Assembly (NCBI GenBank): GCA_965238125.1
Contig: OZ250179.1
Location: 3,224,001 to 3,288,000 of the forward strand
Reading direction: 5' to 3'
DNA: 64,000 nucleotides
Source of the DNA: UBA6623 sp965238125
GTDB lineage: Bacteria > Acidobacteriota > Terriglobia > Bryobacterales > UBA6623
Shown: one piece after another, positions 35,127 through 45,691 of the stretch
Numbering within the stretch: the first letter of the stretch is position 1
Layout of the letters: every line of letters starts with the position of its first letter
Notes under the pieces: model-generated
Seen by the model: the letters and a program-made list of their open reading frames with translations, nothing else
Told to the model about the DNA's origin: nothing
Databases searched by the model: none
Program-made: the position numbers and the translations under genes

Positions 35127-36219
35127 TTGAGTCTCGCAAAATAGAGTGACACCTTTTGGTGTTGCCGTACGTATTCTTATGTATGGGAACACCGAAAGGA
35201 AAGCGCCGCGATTTCGAAGCATTGGAGAAACGCCGTTTCGAAGCGATGCGTTTGCTCGATGAAGGACTCAATCAGTCCGAAACCGCCAGGCGTCTGACAG
35301 TCGCCCGCCAAACCGTCAGTGAGTGGCGACGACAGTACCTGGCGCAAGGCGAGGCCGGGCTGCGCAAGGCCGGCCGCGCCGGCCGCAAGCCGCTATTAGA
35401 CGCCACGCAGCTCGAACGCCTGGAGATCCTGCTGCTCGAAGGCCCCGAGGCGCACGGCTTCCCGACGCCGTTGTGGAGCTGTCCGCGGGTGGCTCGTCTG
35501 ATCCGAGACGAGTTCGGCGTGCGCTATCACGAGGGCCATGTCTGGAAGATCCTGCGGGCGCTCGGCTGGAGCCCGCAACGCCCGGTCGGCAAAGCCCGCG
35601 AGCGCAACGAAGAGGCCATCCGCGACTGGAAGTGCAAGAGGTGGCCGGCCATTAAAAAAAGCCCGCAAACAAGACCGCACGATCGTCTTCATCGACGAAA
35701 GCGGATGGAGTCAGAAGCCGCATCGTTGCCGCACCTGGGCGCCGCGCGGCGAGACGCCGCTGCTGGAGTTCAACTTCAATTGGCAGAAGCTTTCGGTGTC
35801 GGCCGGGTTGACGTTGCGCAACTTTTACTTTCGGCTCTATCCCGGCGCGATTGGCGAGTTGGAGGTCATCGACTTTCTGAAGGCCTTGGTTCGCCACATG
35901 GACGGCCCGTTGATGATCGTCTGGGACCGCTTGCCGGCGCATCGCAGTCGGATGGTGCGAGAGTTCATTGAACTCTCGCAAGGCCATATCGTGACGGAGT
36001 ATTTGCCGGCGTATGCGCCGGAGCTGAATCCGGTGGAATACATCTGGGCGTACTGGAAACAGCACGAGTTGCCGAACGTCTGTCCGAAGGACTACTGGGA
36101 ACTCGACGAACGTGCCCGCAAAACGCTGCGGCGCATGCGCCGCAAACCGCGCTTGATTACCGCTTTCTGGAAACAGTCTTCTCTTTGTCTCGATTGACAG
36201 GATATTATGCGAGACTCAA
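35127..36219 (+). mobile_element. IS630-type element, copy 2 (1093 bp)
   Basis: The ends TTGAGTCTCGCAAAATAGAG and complement of TTGAGTCTCGCATAATATCC are flanked by TA at 35125-35126 and 36220-36221. It is nearly identical to copy 1 but one base shorter because its A-run has seven As. It lies 31 bp upstream of the small secreted-protein gene. The 273 bp between the receptor start and the left end contain no recognisable gene. Confidence 0.95.
35183..36197 (+). CDS. IS630-family transposase, two frames (copy 2, seven-A run)
   Basis: The same protein as copy 1: HTH half from 35183, DDE half (VFIDESG, IVWDRLPAH, ELNPVEYIWAYW) to 36197. The A-run at 35654-35660 has seven As, so the second frame is reached only by a +1 (or -2) shift, not by the -1 slip available to copy 1. 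Transcript slippage at the A-run could still restore it. One residue differs (CPRVARL for CPQVARL). This copy may therefore be much less active. Confidence 0.8.
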
Positions 36220-36249
36220 TAATTAGACCGCGAAGGACGGAGAGAACAA

Positions 36250-36672
36250 ATGAACCCACGAACGTATGCCACCAGGTTTTTATTGATTATGATCGGTATC
36301 TTGGGCTTTGCTGCAGCCCAAGGGCCCATTTACGCCGGGACCCTATGTGATTGCGTGACGGAATTGGCGGATAGGAGAGCGTGTCTCGACGGAACCGGTG
36401 CTGTAACGGCGGTGACGACCACCAACTTCAAGCCGGCGAGCCAGTTTCAGTGCACGATTCAAACGGCCACCGCCACCCTAACACTCGCAGTCGATTTTAC
36501 GGGTTTCCTTGACCAGCCCCAAAGTCTGAATTTAAGATGTCAGATCTCCTCGACAGGGGCCGGAGCATGCGGGGGGACAGTAGTGGTCAGCGGCCTGTCA
36601 CGGACGGAGCAAGCGGCCTGGGCGACCTTAGCACGTGCAGAATGCCGGGACGCGTTGGAGCCCCCCGACTAG
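36250..36672 (+). CDS. Small secreted cysteine-containing protein
   Basis: A clear ribosome-binding site (GGACGGAGAG) precedes the ATG. Residues 1-29 form a signal peptide (FLLIMIGILGFAAAQGPIYAG). The mature part of about 110 residues has seven cysteines (CDC, AC, QC, RC, AC, EC) likely in disulfides, and a beta-rich middle (QTATATLTLAVDFTGF). I do not recognise the family. It starts 31 bp after an IS630 end, so its promoter may come from or be disrupted by the element. Confidence 0.7.
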   Translation: MNPRTYATRFLLIMIGILGFAAAQGPIYAGTLCDCVTELADRRACLDGTGAVTAVTTTNFKPASQFQCTIQTATATLTLAVDFTGFLDQPQSLNLRCQISSTGAGACGGTVVVSGLSRTEQAAWATLARAECRDALEPPD

Positions 36673-36689
36673 GCGATCACCCAGGCACA

Positions 36690-37175
36690 TACGATACCAT
36701 CGGCCGGCTAGGCCCGCACGCGCCAAACCCTCCCACCGCCGCACGTACGCTCCAAGCCGGGCGCTTACCAAGTTCTCGCCCGGCTCTTGCTCATAAAGCC
36801 GGATCGCGCGCTCCAAAAAGTTTATCATCGTCTGCCGGGCCGGCGTCAGCCCCGCGGACTGAAGTGGTAGCCCAGGAAGTCAAAGCCCTTTTCGATCCTG
36901 CCAATGAATGTCTTGCCGGGGTGCTTCGCGAGCCGTAGGGCGCGCCCAGTGCTTGGTTGAGGGCCTTGACCGCCGCTCTCAGCTTCCATCGCGTAGGCGC
37001 CAAGACTACGATGTCGTCCATGAATCGCACATAGAACAGCCCCCGCTTTCCGAGCGCTTGGATCCACGGCCCGCGGGAAAAAAGCCCCCATGACCGGGCT
37101 CAGCGGGCAGGCCGGCGCGATTCCCTTCTCAAACTCCCAAAACAGGGTAAGATTCCTCCAACACTGATTAGGAAA
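36690..37175 (-). pseudogene. Reverse transcriptase remnant (three frameshifts, 5' end missing)
   Basis: The minus strand encodes, in successive frames: FWEFEKGIAPACPLSPVMGA (RT motif 4 region); QALGKRGLFYVRFMDDIVV (catalytic FMDD box); TRWKLRAAVKALNQAL; then KHPGKTFIGRIEKGFDFLGY; then TMINFLERAIRLYEQEPGE and YVRRWEGLARAGL. Each block is in a different frame, so at least three indels have accumulated, and the finger domain is gone. The order and spacing fit retron/group-II-like RTs. No intron RNA or msr/msd structure was noticed nearby. Confidence 0.75.
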
Positions 37176-37332
37176 CGTCGGTTGGTGCGTGGGACGGCGC
37201 TGTGCAAGAATGGGCTTCACTCAGGCCCAAGAGGGCAGATCGGCCCACCGCGGCGAAAATGATGAGAACGGAGGCTTTCATTTGCATCGAGGGGGCTTTG
37301 GGACACTAAGCACTCCCCCAGTGACGGGATTG

Positions 37333-38319
37333 ATGAGGAGTTCCGGCCGGGCCGACATGAGTGTCGGTCGGTACTTTGGGCGAGGACGGGCACGATTGCC
37401 GGTCGCTACCGGGCAACGGCGCCATAGGCGCTTGGGCCGCAGGGTTCGTGGCGGGTCGTTCCTGGCGGCCGGACTTGCGCTTGTGATGCTGTTGTCGGTC
37501 GTCACGACAGCGGCGCCGCAGGCCGAAACGTCCGAGGCACTACTAGACCGTGCTCGTGAGGCCCATCAAGCCGGCCGTCTCGACGAGGCCGTCACGTTGG
37601 CCGATCAGGCTGTCGAGGCTGCATCCTCCGATGGAAGCGCCGGCACCGCGCGGGCTCGGCTGACCCGGGCACTAATGTACGAGGACGCCGGGCGCTGGAA
37701 CGATGCCTTGGGCGACTACACGCACGCCCTCGCAGCCTTTCCGCAAATGGGAGAACTCCACAATCGGCGCGGGGCCTTGCACTTCAAGATGGGGCGGATT
37801 GACGAATCCATCAGCGATTTCGACAAGGCCGTCGAGCTTGATCCCCGTAGCGACCCTTATCATTGGCAGCGCGGTATTTCCTATTATTACGCCGGGCGGT
37901 TCGCGGCATGCATCGGACAATTCGAACGCCACCGCACCGTCAACGCCGACGATGTCGAAAACGCGTTTTGGCATTTTCTGTGCAAAGCCGCTCAAGACGG
38001 CGTCGAGGCGGCCCGCGCGGCGCTGCTACCGGTCGGCCCCGACTCGCGAGTCCCCATGATGACGGTCTATGCGTTGTTGCGGGGCGAGGCCCAAGTGGAA
38101 GACGTTCTGGCCGCCGCCAAGGGCGCTTCAGGGTCATCGGCGCGACGAGATGCCGCGCTGTTCTACGCCCATCTTTACATCGGGCTCTATCACGAAGCGC
38201 TTGGGAACCGCGTCGCCGCGAAGCTCCACATCACAAAGGCCGCGCGCGAATTTGATTTCGAGCACTACATGGGCGATGTCGCGCGGGTTCACGCCGATCG
38301 AATGCAGGACCAGCGCTAA
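37333..38319 (+). CDS. Periplasmic TPR-repeat protein
   Basis: A hydrophobic signal segment (SFLAAGLALVMLLSVVTTAAP) precedes at least four tetratricopeptide repeats (ALLDRAREAHQAGRLDEAVT, ALMYEDAGRWNDALGDYTHA, LHFKMGRIDESISDFDKAVE, ISYYYAGRFAACIGQFERH). The architecture resembles NlpI-type adaptor proteins, though no lipobox cysteine is evident. The start is uncertain: ATG 37333 and ATG 37357 are both possible, and an open frame extends to 37189. It lies 68 bp upstream of secA on the same strand. Confidence 0.75.
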   Translation: MRSSGRADMSVGRYFGRGRARLPVATGQRRHRRLGRRVRGGSFLAAGLALVMLLSVVTTAAPQAETSEALLDRAREAHQAGRLDEAVTLADQAVEAASSDGSAGTARARLTRALMYEDAGRWNDALGDYTHALAAFPQMGELHNRRGALHFKMGRIDESISDFDKAVELDPRSDPYHWQRGISYYYAGRFAACIGQFERHRTVNADDVENAFWHFLCKAAQDGVEAARAALLPVGPDSRVPMMTVYALLRGEAQVEDVLAAAKGASGSSARRDAALFYAHLYIGLYHEALGNRVAAKLHITKAAREFDFEHYMGDVARVHADRMQDQR

Positions 38320-38387
38320 GCCTCCCGGAATCTTCACGCTACAATAGGAAGAGCTTTCGCAAAGCTAATTTCCCGCCTCCCAACGTC

Positions 38388-41186
<2,799 letters not shown>

Positions 41187-41220
41187 TGGTTCGATACAGT
41201 CGCTCGGTTGACGGCGGGAT

Positions 41221-41243
41221 GGGCAGGCCTGGAGATCTGCCCC
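41221..41243. repeat. Palindromic repeat, second copy, after secA
   Basis: GGGCAGGCCTGGAGATCTGCCCC differs by one base from 31885-31907. It sits between the secA stop and the next start, and may serve as an mRNA hairpin. Confidence 0.6.
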
Positions 41244-41248
41244 ACTGC

Positions 41249-42238
41249 ATGACGGGTATTGTTGCGCTGTTGTTGCTTTTCTCCTTGCCGGCCGGGGCGG
41301 CGCTGCTACCCGAGGCCCTGGGCGAGTTTGAGCGCAAGAGCGTCGAGCCCTACACCCCGGGCAACACAGACCTCTACCTGGAGTTCGGCTTCGAGGAGGG
41401 CGAAACGGCGCACTACGTCGCCAAGGCCGGCCCGTCGGTGGATATCACGGCCCGGCGTTTCCAGGACCCGACCGGAGCTTTTGCGGTTTTCCTATGGCTC
41501 CAGCCCGAGCAAGGTGTTGAGCGGGCTCTCGGCGAGAGCGCTGTTCAGAGCGGCGACCGGACGCTGATCCGTTTCGGCAACTACGTGGTCGAAATGCGGG
41601 GTGCCGAGCCGATCGACGAACACATCGAGTTGATGTTGGCTTTCCTCCCGCGCGTGCAAATGACGGCGCCTCCTCCTTTGCTGGCCTATTTCCCCACCGC
41701 CCAAATTGTTCCTTACTCGGCGCGCCACATTCTGGGGCCGGCGGGGCTCGAGCGAGTCGCGCCGGAGATTCCCCCGTCGGTCGCGGCCTTCCATTTCGGG
41801 ACCGAGGCCCATTACGGCCGCTACGCCACCCCAAACGGCGAGCACGAACTGCTGCTCTTCAGCTACCCCACGCCGCAAATCGCGCGGGACCAATTCGAGG
41901 CCTTCAACCAGTTGGACACCGTGGTCGCCAAGCGTTCCGGCCCGTTGGTGGCGGTAGTGCCCAATCCGCCTTCCGCCGACGAGGCGCAGCGTCTGTTGGC
42001 GCGCGTTCGCTACGCCGCCGAAGTCACGCTTCATCATCGTGAGTTGACGCGCAGTGAAAACTTAGCAACGCTGTTTATCGACATCATTCTCTTCTGTGTT
42101 TTTCTGGTGTTTCTCATGACTGTCGGCGGCGGCATTGTCGCGGGCACGCGACTGCTGGCCGGCAAGTACGCTCCCAAGTCTATCTTGGCCTCCTCGGAAG
42201 AGGGCAATATCGTCCGCTTGGATATCTACAAGCATTAA
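41249..42238 (+). CDS. DUF6599-like membrane-anchored protein
   Basis: From ATG 41249 the protein begins with a signal peptide (MTGIVALLLLFSLPAGAA). A 260-residue extracytoplasmic region (ALGEFERKSVEPYTPGNTDL, VDITARRFQDPTGAFAVFLW) follows, then one C-terminal transmembrane helix (about residues 282-310, FIDIILFCVFLVFLMTVGGG) and a 20-residue tail. It resembles DUF6599 proteins that I recall from Acidobacteria; no activity is known to me. Upstream in-frame starts to 41165 would overlap secA and lie in repeat DNA, so they are unlikely. Confidence 0.65.
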   Translation: MTGIVALLLLFSLPAGAALLPEALGEFERKSVEPYTPGNTDLYLEFGFEEGETAHYVAKAGPSVDITARRFQDPTGAFAVFLWLQPEQGVERALGESAVQSGDRTLIRFGNYVVEMRGAEPIDEHIELMLAFLPRVQMTAPPPLLAYFPTAQIVPYSARHILGPAGLERVAPEIPPSVAAFHFGTEAHYGRYATPNGEHELLLFSYPTPQIARDQFEAFNQLDTVVAKRSGPLVAVVPNPPSADEAQRLLARVRYAAEVTLHHRELTRSENLATLFIDIILFCVFLVFLMTVGGGIVAGTRLLAGKYAPKSILASSEEGNIVRLDIYKH

Positions 42239-42468
42239 TCCGGGCGCCCGCGCTTTCAGCTTCCGTGTTGTTTCCTTTTGCCCGCTTGGGAGCAGAGCCT
42301 GAAGATACTTGATTTGTCGTTCGCGGGAGCGCCTCGGCGGTGGTGTTGCGGAAACAGAGATGGGATGAGAGGCTGGTCGCTTGGAGCCGGGAAGCGGTAG
42401 GCTACCGGCAGCAGCGCACTTCTCCACAAGGGAGGTGCAATGGATTTTTGAAAAGGAGGCGACCAGCC

Positions 42469-43665
42469 ATGAAGAAGAATAGCAAACAACAGACCGACAA
42501 GAACCAAACCGACAAACACCAAACCAAGAAAGCCGACAGCTCACAAGCGAAGGCCCGCCAACTCACCCAGCTCGAACAACAGTTGGCGCAACAACGCATC
42601 CAGATGCAAAAAGACAACGAAATTTGCGCCGTCGCCGGCGTCGACATCGGCGACAAACGTTGCTTCGTACGGCTCACCGACCTCGCCGGCGAAAGCCTCG
42701 AGGAATGCCAAGTCCCCACCCGCCCGGAGGTCTTGGATCGCTGGTTCCGCCGTTGGCCGCGGCTGCGCATTGTGATCGAAACCGGCAGCCACAGCAACTG
42801 GATTCGCCGCCGCCTGGCCGCCCTCGCCCACGACGTGCTCGTCGCCGACGCGCGGCAATTGCGTTTAATCAGCCAATCCGACTCGAAAAACGACCGCAAC
42901 GACGCCTATTGGTTGGCCGAGCTGGGACGCACCAACCCGGCCCTGTTGAATCCCGTCGCGCCGCGCAAGCTCGAGACCGAACAACAACGCACGTTGTTGC
43001 GGGCGCGCGAGGCCGTGCTCGAGTGCCGCACGAAATTGAAAGGGAGTTTGCGCGGCATGGCGAAGTCGCACGGCATCCGCTTGGGCCGATGCGCCCAGAA
43101 CCAATGGGTCGAGCGCGTCCGGGAGGCCTGCCCCGAGGTGTTGCACGCGGCGTTGTTGGGGGTGGCGACACAAATCGAAAGCCTCGGCGCGACGATCCGC
43201 GAATATGACAAACAAATCGTCGCGTTGGGCAAGCAATACGCAGCGGTCGAGCGGCTGCGAACGATCGGAGGGGTGGGGCCGCTGACGGCGTTGACGTTCG
43301 TGTTGGCGCTCGACAACGACCCGGGCCGCGTGAAGCGTTCGCGGCAGGTCGGCGCGCTGGTGGGGCTGCGTCCCAAGCAACGCCAATCGGGCGAGCGGTC
43401 ACTGCGGCTGGGCGTGACGAAATCGGGAGATCCGCTGCTGCGGCGGACGTTGATTCAGTGCGCGCACTGGGTGCTGGGGCCGTTCGGGACCGACTCCACG
43501 CTCAGGCGCTGGGGTTTGGGTTTGGCGGCGCGCGGCGGAGGACATGCGAAGAAGCGGGCGGTGGTGGCGGTGGCGCGCAAGTTGGCGGTGCTGATGCATG
43601 TGTTGTGGGTGAAACAAGAAAACTACGATCCGCTGCACGGGCTGACGGAAACGGTTTCCCCATAA
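42469..43665 (+). CDS. IS110/IS1111-family transposase (copy 2)
   Basis: A 398-residue DEDD recombinase starting at ATG 42469 behind AAAAGGAGG. It has the same domains as copy 1: RuvC-like N-terminus (GVDIGDKR, VIETGS, SKNDRNDAYW) and a C-terminal domain with GGVGPLTAL and LVGLRPKQRQSGERS. The frame is intact. The leader is rich in Lys/Gln/Asp (KQQTDKNQTDKHQTKKADSS), probably disordered. Confidence 0.95.
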   Translation: MKKNSKQQTDKNQTDKHQTKKADSSQAKARQLTQLEQQLAQQRIQMQKDNEICAVAGVDIGDKRCFVRLTDLAGESLEECQVPTRPEVLDRWFRRWPRLRIVIETGSHSNWIRRRLAALAHDVLVADARQLRLISQSDSKNDRNDAYWLAELGRTNPALLNPVAPRKLETEQQRTLLRAREAVLECRTKLKGSLRGMAKSHGIRLGRCAQNQWVERVREACPEVLHAALLGVATQIESLGATIREYDKQIVALGKQYAAVERLRTIGGVGPLTALTFVLALDNDPGRVKRSRQVGALVGLRPKQRQSGERSLRLGVTKSGDPLLRRTLIQCAHWVLGPFGTDSTLRRWGLGLAARGGGHAKKRAVVAVARKLAVLMHVLWVKQENYDPLHGLTETVSP

Positions 43666-43839
43666 GGCAGGGACGATGAGGCGCAGTCGGCGGCAACGGT
43701 TTCGGATGAAGCAACGTGATGAGGACATCCGCGAGCCCCCTAACGGGGACTCGGCGGCAAGAAGATTCCTGTTGAAAGGAAGGGAGTAGGGGATTGGGCG
43801 GACGAAGCGAGGCCGCGGCGGAGAATCGAGATCGTGTCA

Positions 43840-44000
43840 CGGTGACTGCGGGCTCTGGGCAGGCAGGCCGATTCTTTCGAGGATGGGTCGAAGCCGCAAC
43901 AGAGAGAGCAGCGCCGAAAGACCGGACCCCAACCAGCAGAGGTCAACAACGAGACCGATAACACTGCGAATGGAAGCCCGGTCCTCAACGCGCCGCAAGG
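43840..44000 (+). ncRNA. Candidate bridge RNA in the 3' non-coding end (copy 2)
   Basis: Two consecutive stem-loops with internal loops can be drawn. In the first, CGGGCTCTG (43849-43857) and GCAACAGAG (43896-43904) lie on either side of a hairpin (stem 43874-43880/43888-43893). CGGGCTCTG is complementary to the target CAGAGCCCG, and GCAACAGAG matches the target strand GAAACAGAG at 8 of 9. In the second, closed by GACCGG/CCGGTC (43920-43925/43978-43983) with hairpin GGTC/GACC inside, AATGGAAG (43969-43976) matches the element's own junction CATGGAAG at 7 of 8. This is the known layout of a bridge RNA (target loop, donor loop); IS1111-group RNAs lie in the 3' end. A right-donor guide was not found. 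Confidence 0.4.
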
Positions 44001-44252
44001 CATGAGGACCCGGGCCGGATCCGACAAACCGACCAACGCCTCCCAACGACCGCCCTTGACAAGCGACCCACCTCTCATGGAAGCCCCGAGCGCAAGCGAC
44101 GGGTCAAGGGCACAACGGTTCGAGTCGACGCAAGACTTCTCAGAAATGCGCAACGGTTCAGGAGACGCGGCGCCAAAGCGCGTTGCGCGTGCCTGCCCTT
44201 GGCCCGTCGCTTTTCTGTTTCCGCGTTATGAATTGGGCGCGGGCTCGGAAGC

Positions 44253-45668
44253 CTATTTCAACTTCACGCAGACCAAGGTATCGCGGTTGCGGACGTAGTA
44301 GAGGCCGTTGGCGAGGGCGGCGTACGCGCGCACGGTTCCTTGCAGAATTTGCGCTCGCGAGATCACGGCAAAGCGCTCGGGTGTCGCGGACGCTATGACG
44401 AGCTCTCCATTCTCGCGCTGGATCAATAAACGGTCGCCGGCGACGATCACCGAACCCCCGCCGAAGCGGTCCTCGCTCCAGCGCACTTTGCCGGTCTTCC
44501 AATCCACCGCCCGAAAGCTCGGCGAGTACTCCTGCCGACCGTGAAACCCGTAGAGCACGCCGTCCTTGTAGACGCTTGTCGCGTAGTGGTTGCTGAGCGC
44601 GTCATCAGACGCCCAGAGGGTTTGGACTTCGGCGTCTTGCAAGCGCACGACCGTCGCGCCGGTTCCATAACTTGAAGAGAGAAAAACCGTGTCGTCGACA
44701 ACAAGAGGCGTCGCCGCGTTCACCGAATTGCGGCTGCGCGCCCGCCAGCGGTGTTCGAGCAAGACTTCGCCCGTCCGAGGTCGCACCCCAACCAGTCCAT
44801 TTCGGGTAAAGAAGAGAATTGCCGATTCTTCTCCCAAGCGAGTCTTCACGGGAGAAGCGTAGGACGCCTCGTCGGAGCCCGTTTTCCAAAGCAGCCGACC
44901 GGTGTCCTTGTCCAAAGCGACGAGGCCCGCGCCTCCGCTGCCCCCGACATTCAAAAAGATCCGCGGGCCTTCGACCAGCGGAGTTCCCGATGCTCCGAAA
45001 AAACCTTTGCGAACACCGAACTCGCGGTGTGTGTCAAGGCTCCAGAGTTTGCGGCCCGAGGCAAACTGCAGACAATGCAACAGGCCCTGGGCCCCGAATG
45101 TATAGACTTGTCCGCCGACAACCACCGGGCCGGCGCGCGGCCCGTTGCTGAAACCAAAATCATCGCGGTAATCGGTAGGGTAGGAAAAGGACCAAATCTC
45201 GTCGCCCGTTTCGGCGTCGAGCGCCTCCACGACATCTTGGTCGCCTTCGCGGTGGAACAGGATCAGGCGACCGTTGGCAACGACCGGATTGCTGTAGCCT
45301 TCGCCGACCGGTCGTTCCCACACTTGCGAGGGCCCTTGGGGCGGCCAAGATTTCGCCAGGTCGTCGGCGGTGTAGACGCCGTCACGGTTGGGGCCGAGAA
45401 ACTGCGGCCAATCGGCGCCGAATGCGGCGCCGGTGAGCCAGCCGGCCGCTAGTAGGCAAAGGGCGTGGGTGATGCGGCTCGGGCCTTGGGGAAGGCGTGC
45501 GGGGGGGCGCGACGCGAGGGGTCTTCTACGGTACGGGGTTGTCGGGATGAGAAGAGATGTCGGGTCGGAGACCCGACACGGCACCCCTGGTGGCCTGCGC
45601 CACGTCGGGGGCCGGGGCGGAAGCCACTTGGGATGCCGCGTCTTGGGCCGAGATGGGAAATGCGCCAT
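44253..45668 (-). CDS. PQQ-like beta-propeller protein (BamB/quinoprotein-like)
   Basis: After a hydrophobic signal (THALCLLAAGWLTGAAFGAD) comes DWPQFLGPNRDGVY, the standard opening of exported PQQ-propeller proteins. Repeated blade signatures follow (VVEALDAETGDEIWSFSYP, LVALDKDTGRLLWKTG, FRAVDWKTGKVRWSEDRF). Probably periplasmic; whether it binds PQQ or is purely structural is unknown. The start is unclear: codons before about residue 65 overlap the dispersed palindrome at 45550-45612 and have no family character. A GTG at 45584 is one option, and the true start may have been altered by the repeat. Confidence 0.8.
   Translation of the reverse strand: MAHFPSRPKTRHPKWLPPRPPTWRRPPGVPCRVSDPTSLLIPTTPYRRRPLASRPPARLPQGPSRITHALCLLAAGWLTGAAFGADWPQFLGPNRDGVYTADDLAKSWPPQGPSQVWERPVGEGYSNPVVANGRLILFHREGDQDVVEALDAETGDEIWSFSYPTDYRDDFGFSNGPRAGPVVVGGQVYTFGAQGLLHCLQFASGRKLWSLDTHREFGVRKGFFGASGTPLVEGPRIFLNVGGSGGAGLVALDKDTGRLLWKTGSDEASYASPVKTRLGEESAILFFTRNGLVGVRPRTGEVLLEHRWRARSRNSVNAATPLVVDDTVFLSSSYGTGATVVRLQDAEVQTLWASDDALSNHYATSVYKDGVLYGFHGRQEYSPSFRAVDWKTGKVRWSEDRFGGGSVIVAGDRLLIQRENGELVIASATPERFAVISRAQILQGTVRAYAALANGLYYVRNRDTLVCVKLK
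45550..45612. repeat. Dispersed palindromic repeat, copy B
   Basis: Inverted copy of 836-899. Its hairpin is TGTCGGGT, loop CGG, with AGACCCGACA. It covers the apparent 5' end of the PQQ-propeller gene. Confidence 0.7.
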
Positions 45669-45691
45669 GGGGCGTTTTGCCGCTGAGCACG

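Larger units (their letters stand above)
42358..44081 (+). mobile_element. IS1111-like (IS110 family) element, copy 2 (1724 bp)
   Basis: Same length and almost the same sequence as 21043-22766. The left end reads AGATGGG then ATGAGAGG (inverted repeat 7 bp in); the right end reads CCTCTCAT then GGA (3 bp in). Flanks GAAACAG and AGCCCCGAGCGCAAGCGAC join to a sequence matching the unoccupied repeats at 13233 and 23350. The 416 bp after the transposase stop are non-coding. It lies between the DUF6599-like gene and the PQQ-propeller gene. Confidence 0.93.
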
